58,386 nt of DNA, from the NCBI RefSeq assembly GCF_001542415.1, contig NZ_LNCU01000113.1, positions 1-58,386 of the forward strand. The letters are read 5' to 3'. Within the stretch, counting starts at the first letter, position 1. The number at the start of each line of letters is the position of its first letter. This document shows positions 32,568-40,971 of the stretch, in pieces. The stretch is from Bradyrhizobium macuxiense (GTDB lineage: Bacteria; Pseudomonadota; Alphaproteobacteria; Rhizobiales; Xanthobacteraceae). The notes under the pieces were generated by a model that made no database searches, was not told the origin of the DNA, and saw nothing but the letters and a program-made list of their open reading frames with translations. Both the position numbers and the translations under genes were made by a program.

Positions 32568-33649
32568 TGGCCACGCCCCTGGAATCTCCCATCTCCTTCA
32601 GCAATGTCGGCCGGGCCAAATGGTGGCAAAGCGGTTTCTTCGCCTCGCAGACGAGCTATGTCCTGCTCGCGCTGGTGGCTCTGTTCGTGGTGATGAACTT
32701 CGCCAGCCCGTATTTCTTCACCGAAGGCAATCTGCAGAATGTGGCGAAGAACTTTTCCTTCATCGCCATCGCCACGCTCGGCGTGACCTTGGTCATCATC
32801 ACGGCCGGCATCGATCTCTCGGTCGGCTCGATGATGTGCTTTTCCGCGATGATCACCTCGATGGTCATGACCCACATTTCGACGCCGGGTTTGCCTGGCG
32901 CGGAGTGGTTCGTGCATCTGGCCGCCGACGGCAAGACCGTGATCGCCAACGTGCCCGGCTTGATCCTGGTCGTCTCGGTCCTGGCGGGGCTCGGCGTCGC
33001 GCTGATGGTCGGCCTCGTCAACGGCTTCTGCATCGCCGTGCTTGGGCTGTCGCCTTTCGTCACCACGCTTGGCATGCTCTCGATCGTGCGTGGCCTCGGC
33101 TACGTCGTGTCCAACGGCCGCGGCAGTTTTCCCAGCGGTCCCGACGCCGACTATTTCTACGCGCTGACATCGGGCGTTGTGTTCGGCATGCCTGCGCCGT
33201 TCATCTATCTGGTGGTTCTCGCGGTGGCGATGGCGGTTGTGCTGCACCACACCAGCTTCGGCCGCTACGTCTTCGCCATCGGCGGCAATGAGAAGGCGGC
33301 GGCGCTGACCGGCGTTCCGGTCGTGCGCGTGAAGATCGAAGTCTATGTGATCTGCGCGCTCGCGGCGGGTCTGCAAGGCATCATCGTCTCCGGCTGGCTG
33401 GGATCCGCACCGGCAAACATGGCGACGTCGTACGAGCTCAACGTCATTGCCGCCGCCGTCATCGGCGGTGCCAATCTCGCCGGCGGCGTCGGCGGCCCGC
33501 TTGGGGCCATTGTCGGCTGCGTGCTGCTCGAGGTGATCCGCAATGGCCTCGTGCTCGCACAAGTCAACTCCTATTGGCAGCAAGCCCTGGTGGGTGTGAT
33601 CATCATCGTGGCAGTGCTCGTCGATCGTATCCGATCGCGCATGGCCTGA
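32567..33649 (+). CDS. Sugar ABC transporter permease, system 2
   Basis: The 360-aa membrane protein has CUT2 motifs ITAGIDLSVGSMMCF and FAIGGNEKAAALTGV. Between the second and third conserved helices it carries a hydrophilic insertion (ISTPGLPGAEWFVHLAADG) absent from the permeases of systems 1 and 3, probably a periplasmic loop. The start overlaps the ATPase stop by one base. A strong hairpin (33657-33699) follows before the binding-protein gene. Confidence 0.87.
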   Translation: MATPLESPISFSNVGRAKWWQSGFFASQTSYVLLALVALFVVMNFASPYFFTEGNLQNVAKNFSFIAIATLGVTLVIITAGIDLSVGSMMCFSAMITSMVMTHISTPGLPGAEWFVHLAADGKTVIANVPGLILVVSVLAGLGVALMVGLVNGFCIAVLGLSPFVTTLGMLSIVRGLGYVVSNGRGSFPSGPDADYFYALTSGVVFGMPAPFIYLVVLAVAMAVVLHHTSFGRYVFAIGGNEKAAALTGVPVVRVKIEVYVICALAAGLQGIIVSGWLGSAPANMATSYELNVIAAAVIGGANLAGGVGGPLGAIVGCVLLEVIRNGLVLAQVNSYWQQALVGVIIIVAVLVDRIRSRMA

Positions 33650-33656
33650 AGAATTC

Positions 33657-33699
33657 CTCCGGGAGGATAACGAAACGATCGTCTATCCGCCTCCCGGAG
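33657..33699 (+). promoter_or_regulatory. Intergenic hairpin between permease and binding protein (system 2)
   Basis: CTCCGGGAGG pairs perfectly with CCTCCCGGAG over 10 bp around a 23-base loop, where ATA/TAT can extend the helix with a bulge. There is no T-run. It is probably an mRNA-processing or stability element separating the highly expressed binding protein from the permease. Confidence 0.5.
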
Positions 33700-33744
33700 C
33701 CGCTGATTTCAAGGGATAGGCACGATAAAAAGTGGAGGGAAGCA

Positions 33745-34677
33745 ATGAGGAAGCTACTTCTAGCCGGCATGGTCCTCGCCGCGATGACGACGCCCGGATT
33801 TGCCCAGAGCTACAAATTCGTGATCGTGCCCAAGGCCATGAACAATCCGTTCTTCGATTTCGCGCGCGACGGCTGCGAGAAACGCGCCAAGGAGCTCGGC
33901 AACGTCGAATGCACCTATAAGGGCCCTGTCGAGCACGAGCCGGCGACGCAAGCGCAGATCATCCAGGATTTCGTCACCCAGAAGGTGGACGGCCTGGCCA
34001 TCTCGGTTGCCGATGTTGCCGCGATGACCAAATCGATCGAGGCGGCGACGGCAGCCGGCATTCCCGTCATCACGTTTGACTCGGACGCGCCGAGCTCGAA
34101 GCGCATTTCCTATATCGGAACCAACAACAAGGAGTTCGGCGTCGCACTCGGCAAGCAATTGCTGAAGCTCCGGCCCGACGGCGGCAAATACGCAATGATC
34201 TCCGGCGGACCGGGTGCGGAGAATCTGGCCGAACGTGTCAATGGCGTCCGCGAAGCGCTCAAGGGCTCGAAGTGGACCGAAGTCCCGGGCTCGCCAAGCT
34301 TCTGCAACGACGATCCCGCGCTCGCCGTGCAGCAGATGACGGATCTGCGCACCGCGACGCCCGACCTTGCGGCGATCATCCCGGTCGGCGGCTGGCCCAT
34401 GTTCGCGCCGGAAGGATTCAAGGCGTTCGCCAGCAAGAGCAAGAAGGAGATGGACGCTGGCAAGTTCACGATCGTCGCGGCCGACACTCTCAAGATGCAA
34501 CTTGAGCTGCTGAACGAGGGTTACGCCAATGCGCTGATCGGCCAGCGTCCGTTCGAGATGGGCGAAAAAGCGATGGACACCCTCCTTGCCATCAAGAAGG
34601 GCCAGAAGGTGCCCGAGATCATCTATACCGGTCTCGACGTTGTGACAAAGGACAACGTTGCGACGATGTTGAAGTAG
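33745..34677 (+). CDS. Sugar ABC transporter substrate-binding protein, system 2
   Basis: The 310-aa precursor has a signal peptide (1-21, ending TPGFAQ) and a Peripla_BP_4 fold (YKFVIVPKAMNNPFFDFARDG, then ITFDSDAPSSKRISYIGTNN). The start at 33745 has GGAGGGAAG just upstream. In contrast to system 1, the binding protein is the last gene. A Cys pair (Cys in DGCEK and in VECTY) may form a disulfide in the periplasm. The ligand is unknown. Confidence 0.87.
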   Translation: MRKLLLAGMVLAAMTTPGFAQSYKFVIVPKAMNNPFFDFARDGCEKRAKELGNVECTYKGPVEHEPATQAQIIQDFVTQKVDGLAISVADVAAMTKSIEAATAAGIPVITFDSDAPSSKRISYIGTNNKEFGVALGKQLLKLRPDGGKYAMISGGPGAENLAERVNGVREALKGSKWTEVPGSPSFCNDDPALAVQQMTDLRTATPDLAAIIPVGGWPMFAPEGFKAFASKSKKEMDAGKFTIVAADTLKMQLELLNEGYANALIGQRPFEMGEKAMDTLLAIKKGQKVPEIIYTGLDVVTKDNVATMLK

Positions 34678-34704
34678 GAACGTTCGCTGCCCCCCAACGT
34701 TCCA

Positions 34705-34738
34705 GCGCGTCCTCTTCCAGCTTCGGAAGAGGGCGCGC
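34705..34738 (+). terminator. Stem-loop after system 2 binding protein
   Basis: GCGCGTCCTCTTCC pairs with GGAAGAGGGCGCGC around AGCTTC, giving a stem of up to 14 bp with one G-T pair. No T-run follows, so it may be a stabilising 3' end rather than a classical terminator. Confidence 0.5.
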
Positions 34739-34840
34739 GACCTTCGTCGATCAGGAAAGATCGCACAAGGAATGTGAGTCCTTCGTATGAGGTAGCGCAG
34801 ACGAACCACGGACAAAAAGCCGTGTGCGCCGGGAGGCATA

Positions 34841-36364
34841 ATGAGCGATCCGATCCTGGAAATGCGCGGAGTCTCGAAATCCTTCTTCGGCATCAGGGCG
34901 CTGCGCAGCGTCGATCTCACCGTCCACGCCGGTGAGATTCATGCCTTGATGGGAGAGAACGGCGCCGGAAAATCGACGCTGATGAAGATTCTATCCGGGG
35001 CGTACAGGCCCGATCCCGGCGGCGAGATTCGGATCGAGGGCAGGCCCGTGCGGATCGAAGGCCCCCTGGGTGGCCGTGCGGCCGGCATCTCGATCATCTA
35101 TCAGGAATTGTCGCTAGCCCCCAATTTGAGCGTCGCCGAGAACATCTATCTCGGCCGCGAGATGTCGCGTTCGGGGTTGCTTGCGCGCGGCGCCATGCGT
35201 CTCGGCGTCGGCCCGATACTCGCGCGGTTGGGAGCGGATTTCCTGCCGTCGACCCCGGTGGCGCAGCTGTCCATGGGCCAGCGTCAGCTCGTCGAGATCG
35301 CTCGTGCGCTGCACGCGAGGTCGAAAATCCTGATCATGGACGAACCGACCACGGCATTATCGGCGGGTGAGAGCGAGCGGCTGTTCGCACTGATTCGCCA
35401 ACTTCGTGCCGAAGGTCTTGCCATCATCTACATCTCGCATCGGATGGACGAGATTTGCGCGCTGGGCGACCGGGTGACGGTGCTGCGCGACGGCCGGCTG
35501 GTGGGCTCGCTCGACAAGGCCGAGATCCGCGCAGACACGATCGTTCGGCTGATGGTCGGGCGCGATGTCTCCACTTTCTACAAGAAGGATCATGATCCGG
35601 CAGCGGGGCGGGGGCATGTGGTGCTTACGGCGACCGGCCTGGCCGATGGGCGACGCGTCCGCGGCTGTTCGCTCACCGTACATGCCGGCGAGGTGGTCGG
35701 CCTCGCCGGCCTGATCGGGGCGGGCCGCACCGAGCTTGCGCATCTCATCATCGGAGCGTCGCCCAAGACTGCCGGCCATATCGAGATCGAAGGCCGTCCA
35801 ATCGATATCCGTACGCCCGGCGAGGCGCTCGACGCTGGAATTGCCTATCTGACCGAGGACCGGAGGTCCCTCGGGCTGTTCCTGGACATGTCGTGTCTCG
35901 ACAATATCAACCTCGCCGTGCTCGGCCGGGATGCGAAGCTCGGCTGCATCCTCGATCGCGACACGGCCCGCGACCGAGCCAGCAAGGCATTCACCGCCCT
36001 CGGTATCCGTGCCGCCAATGTCGGCGTCTCGGCCGGCGTGCTGTCCGGCGGCAACCAGCAGAAGGTGCTGCTGTCGCGCCTGCTCGCGACCACACCAAAA
36101 GTCCTGATCCTCGACGAACCGACGCGCGGCGTCGACGTCGGAGCCAAGTCCGAGATCTATTCCATCATCGATAATCTCGCGAAATCCGGCACCGCAATCC
36201 TGGTCATCTCATCCGATTTGCCTGAAATCATCGGGATCTGCGACCGTGTCATTGTCATGCGTGCGGGGCAAATTGCCGGTCAAATGGAGCGCACGGCGGC
36301 GTCGCCGTTAAGTCAGGAGGACATCATGGCGCTCGCAACCGGGATGGAGCACGCGCATGCCTGA
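34841..36364 (+). CDS. Sugar ABC transporter ATP-binding protein (RbsA/MglA type), system 3
   Basis: This 507-aa double ATPase has NBD1 with GENGAGKST, LSMGQRQLVEIARAL and ILIMDEPTTAL. NBD2 has degenerate Walker A GLIGAGRTEL, signature LSGGNQQKVLLSRLL and VLILDEPTRGVDVGAKSEI. It is similar throughout to the system 1 ATPase but not recently duplicated. GGGAGG lies just upstream of the ATG at 34841. It overlaps the permease gene by eight bases. Confidence 0.9.
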   Translation: MSDPILEMRGVSKSFFGIRALRSVDLTVHAGEIHALMGENGAGKSTLMKILSGAYRPDPGGEIRIEGRPVRIEGPLGGRAAGISIIYQELSLAPNLSVAENIYLGREMSRSGLLARGAMRLGVGPILARLGADFLPSTPVAQLSMGQRQLVEIARALHARSKILIMDEPTTALSAGESERLFALIRQLRAEGLAIIYISHRMDEICALGDRVTVLRDGRLVGSLDKAEIRADTIVRLMVGRDVSTFYKKDHDPAAGRGHVVLTATGLADGRRVRGCSLTVHAGEVVGLAGLIGAGRTELAHLIIGASPKTAGHIEIEGRPIDIRTPGEALDAGIAYLTEDRRSLGLFLDMSCLDNINLAVLGRDAKLGCILDRDTARDRASKAFTALGIRAANVGVSAGVLSGGNQQKVLLSRLLATTPKVLILDEPTRGVDVGAKSEIYSIIDNLAKSGTAILVISSDLPEIIGICDRVIVMRAGQIAGQMERTAASPLSQEDIMALATGMEHAHA

Positions 36365-37400
36365 CAGTTCTCCGCAGACGCAAGTTCGCTCAGTCGCGGC
36401 TCACGATGCAGCCGCCGCGCAGGAGACGAGGCGTCAGCGCATGGTGCTTCTGGTCCGCGCCGCCGGCATGCTGCCGGTGCTGCTGCTGCTCTGCCTTGGC
36501 TTTCATTTTCTGTCGGATGGTCGCTTCTTCTCCGGCCAGAATCTCGGCATCGTCCTGCAGCAGGCTGCAGTCAACACCGTGCTCGCGGCAGGCATGACCT
36601 TCGTCATCCTCACCGGCGGCATTGACCTGTCGGTCGGCTCGATCCTGGCCGCGTCGGCGATGGCAGGATTGGCGATATCCACGATTCCCGATCTTGCGGC
36701 GTTCTGGCTGCTGGTCTCGGTGCTCACGGGTCTGGGGTTCGGTGTCATCAACGGTGCGCTGATCGCGCTGTTGCGTTTGCCGCCCTTCATCGTCACGCTG
36801 GGTTCGCTGACCGCCGTGCGGGGCTTTGCTCGTCTGCTGGGCACCGACACCACGATCTTCAATCCTTCCATTCCCTATGCTTTCATCGGTAACGGCTCCC
36901 TGACGCTCATTCCAGGTGTCGTGTCGATCCCGTGGCTGTCGGTGATCGCATTGCTCGTCATCCTTGTCTCCTGGCTGGTGCTGCGCCGGACCGTCCTCGG
37001 CGTGCACATCTATGCGGTCGGCGGGAACGAGAGTGCGGCGCGGCTGGCCGGCATCAAGGTGTGGGCCGTGCTGATCTTCGTCTACGGAGTGTCGGGACTT
37101 CTGGCGGGCCTTGGCGGCGCCATGCAGGCGGCGCGGCTCTATGCGGCCAATGGGCTGCAACTCGGCCAATCCTACGAGCTCGACGCGATCACCGCCGTGA
37201 TCCTCGGTGGCACCTCCTTCGTCGGCGGTATCGGTTCGATCTGGGGAACGCTCGTCGGTGCATTGATCATAGCGGTTCTCTCGAACGGCCTCATTCTCAT
37301 CGGTGTCTCCGACATCTGGCAATACGTGATCAAGGGTCTGGTGATCATCGGTGCCGTCGCGCTCGATCGTTATCGCCTGCAAGGCTCAGCGCGCACCTGA
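36357..37400 (+). CDS. Sugar ABC transporter permease (RbsC type), system 3
   Basis: This 347-aa inner-membrane permease has a polar cytoplasmic N-terminus of about 32 residues, then hydrophobic helices with ILTGGIDLSVGSILAA and YAVGGNESAARLAGIK. The overlap of eight bases with the ATPase gene indicates coupled translation. It is followed by a 90-base gap with a hairpin and then the binding protein. Confidence 0.88.
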   Translation: MPDSSPQTQVRSVAAHDAAAAQETRRQRMVLLVRAAGMLPVLLLLCLGFHFLSDGRFFSGQNLGIVLQQAAVNTVLAAGMTFVILTGGIDLSVGSILAASAMAGLAISTIPDLAAFWLLVSVLTGLGFGVINGALIALLRLPPFIVTLGSLTAVRGFARLLGTDTTIFNPSIPYAFIGNGSLTLIPGVVSIPWLSVIALLVILVSWLVLRRTVLGVHIYAVGGNESAARLAGIKVWAVLIFVYGVSGLLAGLGGAMQAARLYAANGLQLGQSYELDAITAVILGGTSFVGGIGSIWGTLVGALIIAVLSNGLILIGVSDIWQYVIKGLVIIGAVALDRYRLQGSART

Positions 37401-37432
37401 AGGGGGCGCGCGCCGCCGCCATATGCGGATCT

Positions 37433-37460
37433 GGTTACGGCAAACTGGTCAGCCGTACCC
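37433..37460 (+). promoter_or_regulatory. Intergenic hairpin between permease and binding protein (system 3)
   Basis: GGTTACGGC and GCCGTACCC form a nine-base stem with one mismatch around a 10-base loop. It is placed like the hairpin in system 2. Confidence 0.4.
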
Positions 37461-37490
37461 CGGGGTGAAGAAAGACCAGGGAGGAAGCCA

Positions 37491-38438
37491 ATGTTGAAGA
37501 CGATGTCGTTCGCCGGCGCCGCCATGGTGCTCGCCCTCAGCTCTGCTCCATCGTTTGCGAAGGAGCTCAAATCAATTGGGATCTCGCTGGGCTCGATGGG
37601 CAACCCGTTCTTCGTGGCGCTTTCGAAGGGGGCCGAATTCGAGGCCAAGAAGACCAATCCGAATGTTAAGATCACCACCGTCGGCTTTGAATATGATCTC
37701 GGCAGGCAGGTGACCCAGATCGACAACTTCATCGCCGCGGGTGTCGACCTGATCCTCCTGAACCCCGGCGATCCCAAGGCGATCGGGCCCGCGATCAAGA
37801 AGGCCCAGGCGGCCGGCATCATCGTCGTCGCCGTGGACACGGCGGCCGAAGGCGCCGACGCCACGGTGACCACGAATAACGTCCAGGCCGGGGAGGTCTC
37901 CTGTCAGTACATCGTCGACAAGCTCGGCGGCAAAGGCGATGTGATCATCGAGAACGGCCCGCAGGTTTCCGCCGTGATCGACCGTGTGGTCGGCTGCAAG
38001 AATGTCCTCTCCAAGACTCCCGGGATCAAGGTTCTCTCAAGCGATCAGGATGGCAAGGGATCGCGTGAGGGAGGCCTGACGGTTGCGCAGGGTTATCTGA
38101 CCCGCTTCCCCAAGATCGACGCCATTTTCGCTATCAACGATCCGCAGGCGATCGGTACTGATCTTGCCGCGCGCCAGCAGCAGCGCTCCGGCATCGTCAT
38201 CACGTCGGTCGACGGCGCACCCGACATCGAGGTCGCGCTCAAGGATCCGGCGACGCAGCAAATCCAGGCGTCCGCTTCGCAGGATCCGTTCTTCATGGCT
38301 CGCCGCGCCGTGCAGGTCGGCGTCGGCATTCTCAATGGGCAGAAACCTGCTTCAACAGTCGAACTTCTGCCGTCGAAGCTCGTGACCCGCGACAACGTGG
38401 CCCAGTATAAGGGGTGGACCTCGGACCGTTCGCAGTAA
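37491..38438 (+). CDS. Sugar ABC transporter substrate-binding protein, system 3
   Basis: The 315-aa precursor has a signal peptide (1-23, ending APSFAK) and a ribose-binding-like fold (KSIGISLGSMGNPFFVALSKG, then LILLNPGDPKAIGPAI and VAVDTAAEGADATV). The Asn-Pro-Phe segment after the first strand is usual in sugar-binding proteins. GGGAGGAAG precedes the ATG at 37491. It ends the 11.8-kb plus-strand transporter run. Confidence 0.88.
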   Translation: MLKTMSFAGAAMVLALSSAPSFAKELKSIGISLGSMGNPFFVALSKGAEFEAKKTNPNVKITTVGFEYDLGRQVTQIDNFIAAGVDLILLNPGDPKAIGPAIKKAQAAGIIVVAVDTAAEGADATVTTNNVQAGEVSCQYIVDKLGGKGDVIIENGPQVSAVIDRVVGCKNVLSKTPGIKVLSSDQDGKGSREGGLTVAQGYLTRFPKIDAIFAINDPQAIGTDLAARQQQRSGIVITSVDGAPDIEVALKDPATQQIQASASQDPFFMARRAVQVGVGILNGQKPASTVELLPSKLVTRDNVAQYKGWTSDRSQ

Positions 38439-38854
38439 TCGCGCCGGCGTTGTCCTTCGCCCATTCCTATCCCGGATTGGAGCCAAGGCAGTTCGACTGA
38501 CGAAGTACGAGCGCCCACAGGAATGCCGGTTCGTCCTGCAGGCATACCTGGCTAAAGCGGGATGGGGTTAGGTTGAACTGATTGGGATTCCCAAATCAGT
38601 GGACTTATGTTTCACCATGCTGGGCTGGGCGGAGGCCAGCAGGGGCGTCTCCTTCGACCAGGGCGTCATCTCCGAGGAGCCGGGAGGGGTAGGGCGCGGT
38701 AGCCGGACGACCGTGGCGCCGGGCAGGGCGATCGGCTGCTAGCACCGAGAAGCCGGCGAGGCACGAGATGTTGTCATTCGCCCATCACAGGGTATAGACG
38801 GAGGACATTCGGCGCGAGCGGCGCCATTTCTGAGTATCCTGGAACGGAATTCCT
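38439..38854. other. Intergenic region (416 bp) with a degenerate palindromic repeat
   Basis: Apart from the repeat at 38552-38599, I see no recognisable gene. A short open stretch from about 38619 to 38743 (MLGWAEASRG..) has no matching family and no ribosome-binding site. The pyrC promoter must lie at the right end. Confidence 0.5.
38552..38599. repeat. Diverged copy of the CTAAAGCG palindromic repeat
   Basis: CTAAAGCGGGATGGGGTTAG followed by GTTGAA resembles the start of the element at 24101 with about five differences in 27. It ends in CTGATTGGGA/TTCCCAAATCAG, a near-perfect inverted repeat. Confidence 0.55.
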
Positions 38855-39949
38855 ATGACGCTCGATGCAATCTTCGACGCCTCTTCGAAGGCCAAGGCAC
38901 AAACGGCGGAAACCATCAGGATCCGGCGGCCGGACGATTGGCATGTGCATCTTCGCGACGATGCGATGCTGCGAGCGGTGCTTCCGTTTACTGCCGCGCA
39001 ATTCGCCCGGGCCATCATCATGCCCAACCTCGTGCCACCAGTGGCGACGGTGCGTGCGGCGGAGGCCTACCGCTCGCGCATTCTGGCGGCCCGACCGTCC
39101 GGAAGCGACTTCCAGCCGCTGATGACCTGCTATCTCACCGACACCGTCGCGGCGGACGAGATCGAGGCGGGACATTCGGCCGGCGTCTGGATTGCGGCCA
39201 AGCTTTATCCCGCCGGTGCCACGACCAACTCCCACCACGGCGTCTCGAACATCGCCAAGATCCGGCCTGTGCTGGAGCGCATGGAGCGGATCGGCATGCC
39301 GCTGCTGATCCACGGGGAGGTAACCGATCCTGATGTCGACATCTTCGATCGCGAGGCCGTGTTCATGGAGCGGACGCTGTTGCCGCTGCTGCGTGAGCAT
39401 CCCGGATTGAAAGTCGTGGTCGAGCACGCCACCACCGAAGAGGCGGTCGCCATCGTGCGCGACCATCAGCCACGCGTGGCAGGGACGATTACACCGCACC
39501 ATCTCGTCATCAACCGGACCTCACTGTTCCAGGGCGGATTGCGTCCCCATCTCTATTGCTTGCCGGTCGCCAAGCGGGAGCACCACCGACAGGCGCTACG
39601 CAAGGCCGCAACTTCCGGAGAGCCGTGCTTCTTTATCGGCACCGACACCGCACCACATCTCTCCAAGGCCAAGGAAGCCGCCTGCGGCTGCGCGGGGGTG
39701 TTCGTCGGCGCGACCGCCTTGCAGACCTACGCCCAGGTGTTCGATGAAGAGAGCGCCCTCGACAGGCTGGAGGCGTTCGCGTCCTTGAACGGAGCGCGAT
39801 TCTACGGTGTGCCCGCTAATACCGGCACGATCGAACTCAAGCGAAGCCCCGGAACTGCCCCTCTGGCCGTTCCGGTCGAGAGCGAAGAGGTCGTGGTGTT
39901 CCGCGGCGGAGAAAGCATGCCGTGGTCGATCGGAGAGACAAAGATCTGA
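38855..39949 (+). CDS. pyrC: Dihydroorotase, class II (E. coli PyrC type)
   Basis: The 364-aa enzyme closes N-carbamoyl-L-aspartate to dihydroorotate in pyrimidine synthesis. It shows the metal-binding DDWHVHLRD (about residues 27-35), the Lys that is carbamylated in AAKLYPAGATTNS (about 114), metal His residues in LLIHGEV and VVEHATT, and the catalytic Asp in FIGTDTAPH. About 16 residues at the N-terminus exceed the E. coli length. No other pyr genes are adjacent. A GGAACGGAA stretch precedes the ATG. A weak seven-base stem (GGGCTGG/CCAGCCC, 39954-39984) follows the stop. Confidence 0.92.
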   Translation: MTLDAIFDASSKAKAQTAETIRIRRPDDWHVHLRDDAMLRAVLPFTAAQFARAIIMPNLVPPVATVRAAEAYRSRILAARPSGSDFQPLMTCYLTDTVAADEIEAGHSAGVWIAAKLYPAGATTNSHHGVSNIAKIRPVLERMERIGMPLLIHGEVTDPDVDIFDREAVFMERTLLPLLREHPGLKVVVEHATTEEAVAIVRDHQPRVAGTITPHHLVINRTSLFQGGLRPHLYCLPVAKREHHRQALRKAATSGEPCFFIGTDTAPHLSKAKEAACGCAGVFVGATALQTYAQVFDEESALDRLEAFASLNGARFYGVPANTGTIELKRSPGTAPLAVPVESEEVVVFRGGESMPWSIGETKI

Positions 39950-40055
39950 AGAGGGGCTGGTAAAGCTCCTGCCGCTGCCAGCCCGCCTCCACGGTAGAGA
40001 TAGTGGCTAACGAGATCGGAACGCTGCGATTGCCTTTCAGCGGGATGGTGCGCGC

Positions 40056-40880
40056 CTACTTCGGTCGAGACTTCAGAAGCGCCCGGATCTTGTCCTTGTC
40101 CGCGGGCGTTGCGGGATTGTAGATCACCATATTGAGGTCAGGCCGGCCACCGACGGCAAACGCAGAGAATTCCATCGAGAGCGGGCCCGCGGTGGGGTGA
40201 TGCAGGACCTTCACGCCATCGCCATGACCTTGCACGTCGTTGTCACGCCACATGGCTGCGAATTCAGGGCTTGTCGCGGAGAGCTCATCGACCAGCGATT
40301 GCACATTGCGCGCCGCACCGGCGCGCGCCACATCGGCGCGGAAGGACGCCACCACATAGCGCGCGACAGTTTGCCAGTTTTTCTGCGCCGCGCGCACGCG
40401 GCTGTCACGGAACATCATGCGCAGAACATTGCGTTGTCCCTCGGGCAGTGTGCTGTAGTCCGTGAGGACCGTCGCGGCGGGCTTGTTCCACGCGATCACA
40501 TCCCATGTCGCCGTCCGAATAAAGGCGGGACTGTATTCCAGCGTGTCGAGCACGCGCTGCAGACGGGGTGAGATGCCTTCGGGCGCGTGATAGCGGACTT
40601 CGGGTGGCCGGCCCAGACCGAGCAGAAACAGATGTTCTCGCTCCACGTCGGTCAGCATCATGGCGCGAGCTATGCGATCCAGCACATCGGCGGAGGGCGC
40701 ACCGCCGCGCCCCTGCTCAAGCCAAGTGTACCATGTGGCGCTCACATTCGCGCGCTGCGCCACCTCTTCGCGCCGAAGTCCCGGCGTTCGCCGCCGCTTC
40801 AGCGCAAAGCCGAATGCCGTGGGATCGAGCTTGGCGCGACGATCCCGAAGGTATGCCCCGAGCGAGTTCACGTCGTTCAT
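40056..40880 (-). CDS. XRE-family regulator with MmyB-like ligand domain
   Basis: The 274-aa protein has an N-terminal helix-turn-helix (about 10-70; RTPGLRREEVAQRANVSATWYTWLEQGRG) of the type fused to MmyB-like domains, and a C-terminal PAS-like ligand domain (about 100-265; WDVIAWNKPAATVLTDY). Such regulators often repress a divergent oxidoreductase gene. Here the NAD(P)-dependent epimerase-like gene starts 91 bases away on the other strand, and the gap contains a perfect palindrome. Confidence 0.88.
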   Translation of the reverse strand: MNDVNSLGAYLRDRRAKLDPTAFGFALKRRRTPGLRREEVAQRANVSATWYTWLEQGRGGAPSADVLDRIARAMMLTDVEREHLFLLGLGRPPEVRYHAPEGISPRLQRVLDTLEYSPAFIRTATWDVIAWNKPAATVLTDYSTLPEGQRNVLRMMFRDSRVRAAQKNWQTVARYVVASFRADVARAGAARNVQSLVDELSATSPEFAAMWRDNDVQGHGDGVKVLHHPTAGPLSMEFSAFAVGGRPDLNMVIYNPATPADKDKIRALLKSRPK

Positions 40881-40890
40881 CCAGTTAGCA

Positions 40891-40906
40891 ATTATACCCG
40901 TATAAT
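40891..40906. promoter_or_regulatory. Perfect palindrome ATTATAC-CC-GTATAAT between divergent genes
   Basis: The seven-base arms match exactly. TATAAT occurs on each strand inside it (40901-40906 forward, 40891-40896 reverse), so it can serve as overlapping -10 elements and as the XRE regulator's operator. A clear -35 hexamer was not identified on either side. Confidence 0.6.
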
Positions 40907-40971
40907 CTCACTACTTTACCCGAATGAGGACCATAGCAATATTCCGGCACTCTGAACAGGGAGAGCTTCTC

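Noticed and set aside
38619..38743. Short plus-strand frame (MLGWAEASRG..) upstream of pyrC
   Set aside because: 41 codons, no Shine-Dalgarno and no motif, next to a repeat; probably chance.
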